Source: Paenibacillus allorhizosphaerae
GTDB taxonomy: Bacteria > Bacillota > Bacilli > Paenibacillales > NBRC-103111
Assembly: GCF_910594985.1 (NCBI RefSeq)
Contig: NZ_CAJVCE010000019.1
Span: forward strand, 78,546-142,545
Length of the DNA: 64,000 bases
Reading direction: 5' to 3'
The notes under the pieces are model-generated. The model saw only the letters and a list, made by a program, of their open reading frames with translations, was not told where the DNA came from and made no database searches. Shown in pieces: positions 26,554 through 35,692 of the stretch (within the stretch, counting starts at the first letter, position 1; every line of letters begins with the position of its first letter). Both the position numbers and the translations under genes were made by a program.

Positions 26554-28878
26554 TCACTTCCCGGCGGAGAAACGAACATTAAAGACGGTTCCCTCCGGCC
26601 CGGTCTGCCATGTCAGCCTCGCTTGATGGCGGGAGGCGATGCTGAAGCAGACGGCAAGCCCGAGCCCGGTCCCCTGTTCTTTCGTCGTGAAGAATGGGGT
26701 GCCGAGCTTGTCCTGCACTTCCGGCTCCATTCCCGCACCTTCATCGCTAATCTCAAGCACGACCTCCGTTCCGTCCCAGGAAGTCGCGATGCCGAGACTG
26801 CCTCCGGCCTCCATTGCTTCCAGCCCGTTCAAAGCCAAATTCAAGATCATTTGCCGAATTTCTTTCTCATCCAGCTCCAGCTCCGGGCAAGGCTTCAAAT
26901 CGAGCTTGAGCGACTTGCCGGACAAAATCGCTTCCGCCTGAATCAGCGGATGGATCGCTTCGATGATCTCATTCAAATGATTTCGTTTCCGATCGGTCGT
27001 CTTGTTTTTGGCTAGCGCCAAAAATTCGGTTATGATGCCGTTGGCCCGGTTCAGCTCCTCGACCATGACATCGATAATCTCCTCCGGCGGCGTGCTCTTG
27101 TTCGTTCGCATGAGCTGCAGAAAACCTCTGACGGTCGTCATCGGGTTGCGGATTTCATGCGCAATGCCTGCGGCCATCTCGCCGATCATATGAAGCCGGT
27201 CCAATCGGGCGATTTCCCGCTCCAATTCAACCCGATCGGTAATGTCGGTAATGACTGTAAGTACGCAAGGATCCTCTGGGGATTCGATAATTTCTGTGGA
27301 CATCAGGCCGGTGCGCACTTCCCCCGAGCAGGTCACGTACGATATTTTCACATCCGTAACGGCGTCCCCGAAGCCGTACGGCACCAGATGCAGCCCATGC
27401 TCCGACGGCTCTACCGTAATTTTCAAATCGGCTTTGCCGCTCAGCAGTTGTTTGAACGAATAGCCGCTGTGGCGAAGCCAGCTTTCGTTGGCATCGAGGT
27501 ACGACTGATCGGCGAGCGATTGGATGGCCATCAGGCTCGGGCTTGCTTTGAATATTTTATAGAACCGCTCCTGGGAATCGCGCATCCGTTTCTCCATTTG
27601 CCGGCGTTCGGTCGTGTCCTGTATATAGAGCGTTACCCCTTGCGGCCAAGGAAACACTCTGGCCTCGATCCAGCTGTTCGTAACGAGCGAATAAAATTCT
27701 TCCTGCACCGATGTTTGCTCCCGAATCGCTTTGCTGATCAAGGCATAACAGTATTCTTTCTCCAGCGGAATAAAATGGAGCATCGACTTCCCGAGCGCTT
27801 CTTTCAGCGATACGCCGAGCCGCTTTTCCCCCGACCCGTTCATGTAAAGTACGTTCCATTCGAAATCGAGGGCGTAAAATGCATCCGTAATGCTCTCGAC
27901 TATGCAGTTAATCCGATCGTAAGAGGTTTGCAGCTCTTCGGAAATGCGGGATCGTTCCAGCATCTCCCGGCTCAGCTGCATATTTGCTTCGCGCAGTTCT
28001 TGCGTCCGCTTCTCTACCGCGCGCTCCAGCCGCATGTACTGCAGCTTGCGCTCCGTAATATCGTGTACGGCGCAAACGTAGATCGACTGCTCTCCGATAC
28101 AAGCGACGCCGATCTGCAGCTCGGCGGGAAAGATGCTGAGATCCCGGCGCACGGCCGCCTTCTCGGTCGTAACGCCAATGTCCGATTCGTCGATGCCGGC
28201 CGTTCCTTTGCCGAACAGCGGCTCCGTATCGGGAAGCAGCCGCCATACGGGCAGCCCGCTCAGCTCTTCCGGCTTAAATCCGAACATCCGCTCTACCGCA
28301 GGATTGGCCGCAAGTATGGAGCCTCGATGATCCACAGTCAGGAACGAATTGACGGCGGTTTCTCCGATCACGCGGGCCATCGCTTCCGCCCGGCGCAGCT
28401 CCTGCGTCGTCAGCAGCAGCTGCCGGTGCGCCTTCTCCAGTTCCTCCGTGCGCTGGCTGATCAGCTCCTTCTGCTCCTCAAGCTGCATACGATCCAAATA
28501 CATCTTCACGAATTGCTCCACTTTATGTTGCAGCGCTGCTGGCTGCAGCGGCTTAAATATAAAATCGATCGCGCCGGCTTCGTAACCGCGCAAAATATGT
28601 TCCGGGGCATGGCTTAGCGCCGTGACGAAGATAACGGGAATTTGCCGGGACCGTTCCCTGGATTTGATCATTTGGACCGTCTCAAAACCGTTCAAACCCG
28701 GCATCTGCACATCCATCAGAATGAGCGCAAACTCCTCCTGAAGAACGCAGCGGAGCGCTTCTTCCCCCGATCCGGCTGTCACGATCCGGTATTCCGGCGA
28801 CTGCAGGGTGGAAGACATCGCGAGCAAATTTTCCGGCCGATCATCAACGATCAGTACGTTCACTTGCTTCTGGGGCAT
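26554..28878 (-). CDS. hybrid sensor histidine kinase: receiver, three PAS regions, HisKA, HATPase
   Basis: 774 residues. N-terminal receiver (NVLIVDDRPENLLAMSS; ILMDVQMPG with acceptor Asp; IDFIFKPLQP with Lys), a coiled-coil linker (about 135-170), PAS domains near 175-285, 325-430 and 450-560 (ILAANPAVERMFGFKPEELS; VTDAFYALDFEWNVLYMN-type second PAS), then HisKA with AGIAHEIRNPMTTVRGFLQL (phospho-His about 570) and a HATPase with ISDEGAGMEP and KEQGTGLGLAVCFSIA. There is no membrane helix, so it is cytoplasmic. It resembles KinA/KinE-like sporulation kinases with an added receiver. ATG 28878 follows AGGAGAG. No output regulator is adjacent. Confidence 0.93.
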   Translation of the reverse strand: MPQKQVNVLIVDDRPENLLAMSSTLQSPEYRIVTAGSGEEALRCVLQEEFALILMDVQMPGLNGFETVQMIKSRERSRQIPVIFVTALSHAPEHILRGYEAGAIDFIFKPLQPAALQHKVEQFVKMYLDRMQLEEQKELISQRTEELEKAHRQLLLTTQELRRAEAMARVIGETAVNSFLTVDHRGSILAANPAVERMFGFKPEELSGLPVWRLLPDTEPLFGKGTAGIDESDIGVTTEKAAVRRDLSIFPAELQIGVACIGEQSIYVCAVHDITERKLQYMRLERAVEKRTQELREANMQLSREMLERSRISEELQTSYDRINCIVESITDAFYALDFEWNVLYMNGSGEKRLGVSLKEALGKSMLHFIPLEKEYCYALISKAIREQTSVQEEFYSLVTNSWIEARVFPWPQGVTLYIQDTTERRQMEKRMRDSQERFYKIFKASPSLMAIQSLADQSYLDANESWLRHSGYSFKQLLSGKADLKITVEPSEHGLHLVPYGFGDAVTDVKISYVTCSGEVRTGLMSTEIIESPEDPCVLTVITDITDRVELEREIARLDRLHMIGEMAAGIAHEIRNPMTTVRGFLQLMRTNKSTPPEEIIDVMVEELNRANGIITEFLALAKNKTTDRKRNHLNEIIEAIHPLIQAEAILSGKSLKLDLKPCPELELDEKEIRQMILNLALNGLEAMEAGGSLGIATSWDGTEVVLEISDEGAGMEPEVQDKLGTPFFTTKEQGTGLGLAVCFSIASRHQARLTWQTGPEGTVFNVRFSAGK

Positions 28879-28981
28879 AGCGAAAACTCTCCTATTAAGG
28901 TAATTATGTTGTCGCATCTCGGTCGCATCTTATGTTATTTCGATCATATGCCATTTGATTCCTGCCGCTGGTAAAATGAAA

Positions 28982-29011
28982 AACAAGCCCTTTAGCGAAC
29001 ACGGGCTTGTT
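28982..29011 (-). terminator. rho-independent terminator of spo0M
   Basis: Stem AACAAGCCC/GGGCTTGTT followed by TTTCATTTT on the minus strand. Confidence 0.85.
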
Positions 29012-29022
29012 TGGAAGCGATT

Positions 29023-29796
29023 TTAGCTATAGTTGGAAATCAATTGTTTCAGGTTCCTTGCCACAACAGAGGGGCCGCGCCGAAGTTCATCCCCCGGAAT
29101 CGCCACCCGGACGAAGCTTTCGTCCATGCCGGCCGCTTCAGAGAACAAGCCGCGAATTCCGCGTGCTCTGCGGTCAATTTGCAAATACAGCTCCAGCTCG
29201 TCGCCCCTCAAAAAAAAGACGACTTCAAGCTCGTCAAGCGCGCCGCGAAAATGCGTCGTCGGTACGAATTCGAATTCTTGGATGAAGGGCAGCTTTCCGC
29301 CGATACGAGGCGCGTAATCATTCGTCACTTCCCGCAACCGGAAACCGAGCTCATCCAGGGCGTCGAGTATGACTTGCATGTGGGGATGCGGAAGGATATC
29401 GACATAATCCCTGTCCGTCGGGTCGACGGCCATCTTAATATCAAGGCCGGTCTCAAGCCAAACCGCACTATTCCGCAGCGAGACCGGCGTATACTCAGGT
29501 ACCGTGAAGGCAAACGGAATCTCCGTCCGTTCCCCCGCGGCGAGCAGAAATTCGTCGGTTATCCGGAATTTGGCCACATCGGCCACGACCGTCACTTTGC
29601 GGTCGTTTTCTTCCTTGACGTAGCTTGTTTTGATGTATAAATAAATGCTGTCGATCTGCTGCTCCAATTGCCCGCCTTGAATGTGCACCACGCCGCGCAG
29701 CTCTTCGCCTACCGCTATCTGTCCGGATTCCAGCTGCGTATCCACCTTGGCGGATCCTACGCCAACGCTGGCAAGCACTTTTTTAAAGAACGACAC
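29023..29796 (-). CDS. spo0M: sporulation-control protein Spo0M
   Basis: 257 residues of the SpoOM/arrestin-like family: SFFKKVLASVGVGSAKVDTQ at the start, then GEELRGVVHIQGGQLEQQID, IPFAFTVPEYTPVS, DILPHPHMQVILDAL and a C-terminal half with QEFEFVPTTHFRGALDELEV. Known members modulate entry into sporulation and the cell cycle from the cytoplasm, apparently as protein scaffolds. Start is GTG 29796, nine bases after GGGAGG. It is transcribed alone and ends at a strong terminator. Confidence 0.9.
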   Translation of the reverse strand: MSFFKKVLASVGVGSAKVDTQLESGQIAVGEELRGVVHIQGGQLEQQIDSIYLYIKTSYVKEENDRKVTVVADVAKFRITDEFLLAAGERTEIPFAFTVPEYTPVSLRNSAVWLETGLDIKMAVDPTDRDYVDILPHPHMQVILDALDELGFRLREVTNDYAPRIGGKLPFIQEFEFVPTTHFRGALDELEVVFFLRGDELELYLQIDRRARGIRGLFSEAAGMDESFVRVAIPGDELRRGPSVVARNLKQLISNYS

Positions 29797-29888
29797 GAAT
29801 CAACGCCTCCCGAAATATTGGTATTCAGTCTTGGTTCTGCGGTACATTACGCAGCAAGCGGGAATTCGGTTTCGGTGTCCGGGCCGTC

Positions 29889-30530
29889 CTATCTTTTCTT
29901 GAAGAAACGATAGCCTTTGCGAATCGCATTGAGCATGAAATCCGGCACGGGCAAGCGGCGCAGCGGCGGGATGTAGAGCAGCCGGTATGCTTTCTTCAAG
30001 TCGTCCCACATCGTACAGCGATCCGGCTTCAGGAAATCGGAGACGTCAACAACGATGCCACGCCCATCCTTCAACATGACATTTTTGCCGTGCACATCGT
30101 GCGGGTTCAACCCTTTCGAGGCGGCATACGCGAGCGCGTCGTCGATATCCTCGATCACTTGACGCGGAATCGGAATTCCCCGGCGGATACAGTCGTACAG
30201 CGTAATACCGCTCAGCCGGCGGAGCACCAAATACCGTAGGCCGTAATGCAGGCATTCGGAATAGGCCGGATGCCGGCCAAGCCGCCTATATACTTCCGCC
30301 TCTTCTTCGAGGCCGGGGCGCCCCGGCGCGTATACTTTCACGACGCGATCCGGGTATTCCGCATGAGCCAGGACGGCCGCATAATTGCCTGCGCCGATCA
30401 AACGCCACGGTTTAGGTATCTTTTTCACAACGACGGGCTCGTGAGGGTCCTCGCTTACCACCAGCAGCTTGCCGAGCAGGTTCCGTTCGATTTCGTCGAT
30501 CAACTGCTGAAGTTCAACGTTATCCCCCAT
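29889..30530 (-). CDS. serine/threonine protein-kinase-like protein (YrzF type)
   Basis: 213 residues, a minimal kinase fold. The glycine loop area is WRLIGAGNYAAVLAHAEYPD, VVKVYAPG carries the Lys, EEEAEVYRRLG the Glu, and the catalytic loop is GLNPHDVHGKNVML with Asp and Asn; VVDVSDF replaces DFG with DVSDF. Such proteins resemble RIO/YrzF-type kinases, but the substrate is unknown. It lacks membrane segments. Its GTG/ATG start at 30530 lies inside the end of the SMP-30 gene (11-bp overlap), so the pair is cotranscribed. Confidence 0.82.
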   Translation of the reverse strand: MGDNVELQQLIDEIERNLLGKLLVVSEDPHEPVVVKKIPKPWRLIGAGNYAAVLAHAEYPDRVVKVYAPGRPGLEEEAEVYRRLGRHPAYSECLHYGLRYLVLRRLSGITLYDCIRRGIPIPRQVIEDIDDALAYAASKGLNPHDVHGKNVMLKDGRGIVVDVSDFLKPDRCTMWDDLKKAYRLLYIPPLRRLPVPDFMLNAIRKGYRFFKKR

Positions 30531-31398
30531 AAAAGCAAGTCGGCCTTCCTTTCACGCCCGGCTTTACTCGGAACAATCCGCCTGCATGCGGCTGCTCCGC
30601 CAGTTCCTGCTCACTCAGGCCGGTTCGGGCCGTTGTGATATACAGCTCATCGTAATTCGAGCCGCCGAAAGTGCAGGACGTAGCGCGTGCCGCAGGGACG
30701 CGAATCGAGTCGATTTTGACGCCGGACGCCGGGTCCCATCTCGATACTTGCCAACCGTCCCACTGAGCAATCCAGATCATGCCTTCCTCATCGACGGTCA
30801 TCCCGTCCGGCAAGCCCTCCCCTTCGGGTATCGTAACGACCGTCCTAGGACGGTCGATTGCTCCGGTCTCGGGCGAGTAATCGTAAGCCGTGACCCGGCG
30901 GGTCGGCGAGTCGATATAATACATCGTACGTCCGTCCGGGCTCCAGGCGAGTCCGTTCGACGTTGTAATCCCGTCCGCCGCCATGCGCAGCGTGCCGTCC
31001 GGCTCCAGACAGTAGAGCGCGCCTGAAGGCGAATTCTCCTCCATATGCATCGTACCGGCCCAAAAACGACCGGCTTCATCGCATTTGCCGTCGTTAAACC
31101 GATTGCCCGGCTTGCCGCTTTCCGGGTCGATCAGCTTCGTGAGCCGCTGCGTCTCCAGGTCGAGCGTATGAAACCCGTTCTCCAGCGCAAGCACGAGCCC
31201 CCCTCGCACTCTCGGTACGGCTGCGCCGACACGCTGAGCAAGCTGGATCGTCCGGTTGGTCCCCCGCGCCGGATCGTACCAATGCACCCGTTTTCCCAAT
31301 ATATCGACCCATACCAATTGGGCACTTCGATGATCCCAGGCCGGTCCCTCGCCTAACTCGGCCTTCCCATCCCAGACAAGCTCCAGCTTCCGCACCAC
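30520..31398 (-). CDS. SMP-30/gluconolactonase-family sugar lactonase
   Basis: 292 residues, six-bladed beta-propeller. Metal-binding residues of the family appear as LGEGPAWD (Glu), NRFNDGKCDEAGRFWAGTMH (Asn and Asp), ITTSNGLAWSPDGRTMYYID (Asn) and GLPDGMTVDEEG (Asp). It would hydrolyse an aldonolactone using a divalent metal. Start is the first of two GTG codons at 31398, preceded by GAGGAGG. It is the first gene of the pair with the downstream kinase-like gene; no sugar-uptake genes are adjacent. Confidence 0.9.
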   Translation of the reverse strand: MVRKLELVWDGKAELGEGPAWDHRSAQLVWVDILGKRVHWYDPARGTNRTIQLAQRVGAAVPRVRGGLVLALENGFHTLDLETQRLTKLIDPESGKPGNRFNDGKCDEAGRFWAGTMHMEENSPSGALYCLEPDGTLRMAADGITTSNGLAWSPDGRTMYYIDSPTRRVTAYDYSPETGAIDRPRTVVTIPEGEGLPDGMTVDEEGMIWIAQWDGWQVSRWDPASGVKIDSIRVPAARATSCTFGGSNYDELYITTARTGLSEQELAEQPHAGGLFRVKPGVKGRPTCFYGG

Positions 31399-31527
31399 AC
31401 ATCCAACCTCCTCGTTCTTGAAACGCTTCGTCCCCTATAATCCATATAATCCCATTGTATCATACAGAGATGCGCTAGGCACACGCTTCCATGATAGGGG
31501 AGATCATGTTTTTCCATCACTATATAA

Positions 31528-31567
31528 AAAGAGACCCGCAGCATGTCGTCGATGCGCCGGTCTCTTT
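31528..31567 (-). terminator. rho-independent terminator
   Basis: Stem AAAGAGACC/GGTCTCTTT followed on the minus strand by TTATATAG. It ends the 31578-31853 gene. Confidence 0.8.
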
Positions 31568-31577
31568 CGTGGTGGAG

Positions 31578-31853
31578 CTATTGTTCGTCCGAAGGAGTAA
31601 GTCCTTGCAGGGCCGCCTTGTCTTCTTCCAGCGCTTCCGCCGCTTGATGCACCGCCTCCTCATTCTCGCTGGAGCCGGCTTGATCGATCGCCCGTTCCGC
31701 GCGTTCCACCGCCGTATTCGCCTGCTCGATCAGCTGGCTCGAAGGGTGGGTTTGCGCTTGCGTTACGGCGTTATGGGCGGTTTCCACCGAGTTTTGCGCC
31801 TGGGAAATCGGATTTTGCGATTGAAGGCTGGAATCATACTCATACCGAGGCAT
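31578..31853 (-). CDS. small helical hypothetical protein, 91 aa
   Basis: Not recognised. MPRYEYDSSLQSQNPISQAQ begins a Gln/Ala/Glu-rich sequence that is almost wholly helical with heptad-like spacing (VETAHNAVTQAQ; LIEQANTAVERAERAIDQAG; EEAVHQAAEALEEDKAALQG), suggesting a coiled coil. Adjacent ATGs at 31856 and 31853 both follow GGAGG; the second has better spacing. Monocistronic with a strong terminator. Confidence 0.78.
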   Translation of the reverse strand: MPRYEYDSSLQSQNPISQAQNSVETAHNAVTQAQTHPSSQLIEQANTAVERAERAIDQAGSSENEEAVHQAAEALEEDKAALQGLTPSDEQ

Positions 31854-31977
31854 CATAAGTCCTCCTTTCCACATACAGGGTCGCTGTTAATGTGGGAAAA
31901 AGCGAACCTTTTTATGCGGCTGTCGGATGAAAGACCCTGTCGAACGCTCCGGTAATGCCGGCATTACGAATCCATCA

Positions 31978-32952
31978 TTAAGAAGAGATGACGCGTTTGG
32001 CGGAAACGATGCGCCCCTTCCAGTTGGCATCGAGCTCGGTGACCGTCACGCCGATCCCGACGCGAAACGTATGCAGCACCTTGTTATCGCCCAAATAAAC
32101 GGCGACGTGCCCGATACGCTGCAGCCCCTTTTCATTTTTGCGCTGCGGCGTCGTAAAGAACAGCAGGTCGCCCTTGCGTACATCCGCGACTTTTACCTCT
32201 AGGCCGGTCTGGCTTTGCTGCCGCGAATCACGCGGGAGCGTAACTCCGTTCTGTGCAAATATGTACCTTGTAAACGACGAGCAGTCGAACGTGTCGGTTT
32301 GCTTCGAAGAAGCGCCGAACTCGTAGGGTGTACCCAAATACTTCAGCCCGGTGGCTATGGCATCGTCCGCCTTGCGCTCCCAAGCCGGACGATCCGCCTT
32401 GAACCGGTAGTCCGTCGCCGCAGCGGCGATATAGCCGCTGCGTCCGTTCACGGTAACGGCAAGCCAGTCCCGGCTCGCTTCCGACGTGACGTTCAGCTTC
32501 GTACCGGCGGCCAGCGTCTCGAGCACCGGTGCACTTTGATCCGCCTTCGCCAGCATAACGGCGGATGTCTTCATTTCGGCTGCGCCGGGCGAGTAATCGA
32601 TTTTCGAGGGAGTCGGCATATCCGACGCAGGGTCGTCGCTGCGAGCCGGATCGAGAATCGTAGCCGTTTTCGTTGCGTCATCCCAACCGACCTCGTATCC
32701 GAGCGTCTCCGCTACGAGCCGAACGGGAATGTAGGTCGTTCCTTTATAATTCATGCTGCCGGGAAGCTGTTCCGTCCCGTCGTGGTAACCGTCTGCCGAG
32801 GAAAATTGTTTGCCTCCCGCCTTCCATTGAAATGGCGCCAGATCGGTCGTCACCTGCTGCAATTTGCCTGAAGCGAGGGATATGCCCGAGCCGAGCCCTC
32901 CCGCAAATACAACAAGCCCGAGCGCCGAATAGAGCAGTGACTTTCTTGCCAT
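31978..32952 (-). CDS. secreted NlpC/P60 hydrolase with copper-amine-oxidase-like and SH3 domains
   Basis: 324 residues. Signal peptide (SLLYSALGLVVFAGGLGSG). A copper-amine-oxidase N-terminal-like domain (YIPVRLVAETLGYEVGWDDATKTATI) suggests cell-wall binding. A bacterial SH3 (SAVMLAKADQSAPVLETL; NGRSGYIAAAA) and a C-terminal NlpC/P60 endopeptidase follow, with Cys in DTFDCSSFTRYIFA, His in LQRIGHVAVYLGDN and the third polar residue in KVLHTFR. It cleaves peptide stems of peptidoglycan. ATG 32952 follows CGGGAGG. Monocistronic. Confidence 0.93.
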   Translation of the reverse strand: MARKSLLYSALGLVVFAGGLGSGISLASGKLQQVTTDLAPFQWKAGGKQFSSADGYHDGTEQLPGSMNYKGTTYIPVRLVAETLGYEVGWDDATKTATILDPARSDDPASDMPTPSKIDYSPGAAEMKTSAVMLAKADQSAPVLETLAAGTKLNVTSEASRDWLAVTVNGRSGYIAAAATDYRFKADRPAWERKADDAIATGLKYLGTPYEFGASSKQTDTFDCSSFTRYIFAQNGVTLPRDSRQQSQTGLEVKVADVRKGDLLFFTTPQRKNEKGLQRIGHVAVYLGDNKVLHTFRVGIGVTVTELDANWKGRIVSAKRVISS

Positions 32953-33094
32953 GATGCCGCCTCCCGAATGAGATGTTTGTCTCTACAATGTTCGGCGGCG
33001 CATGGCCGTTTGACGGGAGCGGAGGTACGAGACCAGTCATCCAATTTTTTACACCTTCTCGAAAGGGCCCGCTCCTTGATTCGCAGGCCGATCG

Positions 33095-33943
33095 CTACTC
33101 AAACAAGTCGAGCTGCTTCGGTGCAAACGCCTGCGTCGGCATGCCGAGCTGCTTCATCAGCTCGGTCGCGTTCGCGGCCGCATCCCCGCCGGAGTTATTG
33201 TTGAATACGATGCAAACTTCCCGCGTGCTCTCCAGCAGTTTCTCTGCATTCCGCTTCCACTCCAGCAGTTCCTCCGCGCTGTAGCGGTACAAATACCGTA
33301 CCTCGCGCCAGTTCGGTCCGCCGCCTTGATTCCAGCCGGACGCGTTGCGGCCGTGCATGCGGACCATCGTAACGTTGGAATCGGTCGTCTCGAGCACCGT
33401 CGGCACCGACCCGATGCCCGCCTGCGGCTCGTCGCAGACGCTGTGAATCCACCCTTCCTTGCGCATGAACGCAAGCGTCTTGTCCCGCATCTCCCCGGCA
33501 AACCAGCTCTGATGGCGGAACTCCAGGGCAACGGGCACATCCCCCATCAGTTCCTTCGCCTCGCGAATCAGCGCCACGTTCTCCCGTGTACAATCGAACC
33601 AGGGCGGGTACTGGAACAAAACCGCCTTCAGCTTGCCCGCTTCCCGTACCGGGACGATCGATTCGCGAAACGCAGCGAACATCGCCTCTGTGCTCTCGAA
33701 CGGGTTTTTCCCTCGCAAATGCCCGGTTATCCCTTGGTATGCTTTGACGATAAAGCCGAACTGGGCCGGTGTGTCGCTCACCCAACGCTCGAACTGGGCG
33801 GCCGCTTGAATCGCATAGAACGAGCTGTCGACTTCGACGATGGAGAAGTAACGGCTGTATACTTTTAACTTGTCGCGGGCGGGGAGTCCTTTCTCGTACA
33901 GATCGTCATGGTCTCCCCAGCCGGCCAATCCGATTCGGATCAT
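33095..33943 (-). CDS. DUF72-domain protein (YecE-like)
   Basis: 282 residues, TIM-barrel DUF72 family: IRIGLAGWGDHDDLY near the start, YSRYFSIVEVDSSFYA, FIVKAYQGITGHLRG, LKAVLFQYPPWFDC, VALEFRHQSWF, and VMVRMHGRNASGWN-like VTMVRMHGRNASGW. The function is unknown; members often sit near repair or stress genes. ATG 33943 follows AAGGGGTGG; the frame is open far upstream, but that part is antisense to the EcsC gene and not coding. Divergent from the EcsC gene. Confidence 0.9.
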   Translation of the reverse strand: MIRIGLAGWGDHDDLYEKGLPARDKLKVYSRYFSIVEVDSSFYAIQAAAQFERWVSDTPAQFGFIVKAYQGITGHLRGKNPFESTEAMFAAFRESIVPVREAGKLKAVLFQYPPWFDCTRENVALIREAKELMGDVPVALEFRHQSWFAGEMRDKTLAFMRKEGWIHSVCDEPQAGIGSVPTVLETTDSNVTMVRMHGRNASGWNQGGGPNWREVRYLYRYSAEELLEWKRNAEKLLESTREVCIVFNNNSGGDAAANATELMKQLGMPTQAFAPKQLDLFE

Positions 33944-34102
33944 AAGCCACCCCTTATAACGGCGATTCTTTTTACAAATAGTATAACGATTGCCGTTAAA
34001 GTTTGACAAACCGCTGAATCCATCAGCCCCAAACGACCGGCCTGCGAACGCATCCTTCCTTCGCCTGCTTCGTATGATATGTTCAAAAGGAGAGGAAACG
34101 CC

Positions 34103-34993
34103 ATGTCTGAGCCAACGAACCATGACCCGGTCGCCACGGAGACCCGGGAGGAGCTGCAGCGAGCGCTCCATGAAATCGAAGCGTGGGAAGCAAGCCAGAA
34201 AGACTTGTGGTTCTGGGAAAAGCTCGGCAGACTGCCGTTCATGCTGCTGGACCGGTTGACGCCGAGGTTCGTGCAGGAAAAAATCGGCCAGGCGCTCGAT
34301 GAGGTCGGAAGCTACGTGCAAACGGGAGGCCAATATTTGCTGTCGGAAAAAAGCGTGCTGCACCGCCTGGAGGAGCAGTTGAACGGCGCCGGACCATACG
34401 CCGGGACTCGCCTTCTAGCATTGGAGGAAGTGCCGACCCTCCCGCTGTCTGTGATGGACCGGACGGCCGATGCGCTTGCCCAGCATCGCTCCAATCTGGC
34501 AGCCGCGCAGGGCGCGACAACCGGAATCGGCGGCCTCTTTACGCTCGCGGTCGATATTCCCGCGGTCCTCGGCCTGTCGCTGAAGGTCATCCAGGAGATG
34601 GCGCTAATCTATGGGTATGACCCGAACCAGAAGCGCGAACGCATATTCACGGTCAAATGCCTGCAGTTCGCTTCCTCCGATATCGTCGGAAAGAAAGCGA
34701 TCCTGGTCGAGCTTGCCGACTTCGACAACGAGCTCCGTCACAAGGAAGTCGTCTCCCAGCTGCAGGGCTGGCGGGAAGTCGTCAATGCGTACCGGGACAA
34801 CTTCGGCTGGAAGAAGCTGTTTCAGCTCGTCCCGATTGCCGGCATGGTATTCGGCGCCGTCATCAATCGCAGCACGCTGCAGGATGTGGCCGAAGCCTCG
34901 AAGATGCTGTATCGCAAGAGGCGCGTAAAGGAGCGTTTATGTAGCGCCCCTTCGGGAGAGTCTGCGCCGCAAGAGCACAGCAAGGAAAAGTAA
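34103..34993 (+). CDS. EcsC-family protein
   Basis: 296 residues. The EcsC signature region covers most of the chain: WEKLGRLPFMLLDRLTPRFV, LDEVGSYVQTGGQYLLSE, LAAAQGATTGIGGLFTLAVD, IPAVLGLSLKVIQEMALIYG, YDPNQKRERIFTVKCLQF. Two hydrophobic stretches (around residues 150-180 and near 240-255, PIAGMVFGAVINRSTL) may dip into the membrane. The name comes from the ecs operon, which affects secretion and competence, but the role of lone EcsC proteins is unknown. ATG 34103 follows AAAAGGAGAGG. Ends at a terminator that begins at the stop. Confidence 0.88.
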   Translation: MSEPTNHDPVATETREELQRALHEIEAWEASQKDLWFWEKLGRLPFMLLDRLTPRFVQEKIGQALDEVGSYVQTGGQYLLSEKSVLHRLEEQLNGAGPYAGTRLLALEEVPTLPLSVMDRTADALAQHRSNLAAAQGATTGIGGLFTLAVDIPAVLGLSLKVIQEMALIYGYDPNQKRERIFTVKCLQFASSDIVGKKAILVELADFDNELRHKEVVSQLQGWREVVNAYRDNFGWKKLFQLVPIAGMVFGAVINRSTLQDVAEASKMLYRKRRVKERLCSAPSGESAPQEHSKEK

Positions 34994-35024
34994 ACGGCAG
35001 CCGGGACGCAATCCGGCTGCCGTT
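34993..35024. terminator. rho-independent terminator
   Basis: Perfect 12-bp stem AACGGCAGCCGG/CCGGCTGCCGTT with loop GACGCAAT, starting at the last base of the EcsC stop codon. It can serve the convergent 35046 gene as well. Confidence 0.8.
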
Positions 35025-35045
35025 CTCAACGATTCGATTCGATTA

Positions 35046-35465
35046 TCACATGGAAGCGAGCCAGTGGCTCACCGCATCCCGTACCGCCTCAGCGACCCTG
35101 CTAACCGCCGCGGTCAGTCGATCCAACCCGGCGCTCAAATCGTTCAGCAGTCCGTTCTGCTCGCGTATCACATCCGTCTGCTCATGAATCGCGGAGCGGA
35201 TTCCTCCGATTTCTCCCGCCAACATAAGCAGTCCGGCACCCATCACTCCGATAGCGATGACCGCAACGATCAGCCACAGCCACCCTTGGCTGTGCCATGG
35301 CTTGCCGCGGCGCGGCTCCGTTTCGGCCGGCAGCGGCGCGTAAGGCTGCGGACGATAACCATCCCGCGGCGGCAGCGGCATCTCGCTCTCAAACGGCCAC
35401 CTTGTCGTCATGTCCCTTTCTTTTTCCTGTTCAGGCCGTACAGGACGATTCGTGTCTTGATTCAT
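35046..35465 (-). CDS. small single-pass membrane protein, 139 aa
   Basis: Not recognised. A Pro/Arg-rich cytoplasmic N-terminus (about 1-58) precedes one membrane helix (GWLWLIVAVIAIGVMGAGLL, about 62-83). A C-terminal helix with heptad-type repeats (IREQNGLLNDLSAGLDRLTA; AVSRVAEAVRDAV) may be a coiled coil. ATG 35465 follows GAGGAGTGG. Confidence 0.75.
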   Translation of the reverse strand: MNQDTNRPVRPEQEKERDMTTRWPFESEMPLPPRDGYRPQPYAPLPAETEPRRGKPWHSQGWLWLIVAVIAIGVMGAGLLMLAGEIGGIRSAIHEQTDVIREQNGLLNDLSAGLDRLTAAVSRVAEAVRDAVSHWLASM

Positions 35466-35692
35466 CTTCACCACTCCTCTGATCCTTTCGTAATGAAGCA
35501 GGAATGCCATATACGGTTCGTAAGCATCGATCCCTTTTCAGGGCGGAGCGCTTACAACATCGTCCGTTATCGGATATCCTGATTCAACGCGGCAGCAGGC
35601 GGGTAATGAGTCCATAAGACAGCGTTCCTGCTCTCTATTACCCAATAAGGGACTTCCGGCAACACACATTTTTAAAAAAGGCGGTGTTATCC

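Noticed and set aside
27157..28617. 486-codon plus-strand frame opposite the hybrid sensor kinase
   Set aside because: Shadow of a well-supported kinase with clear HisKA/HATPase motifs; no ribosome site.
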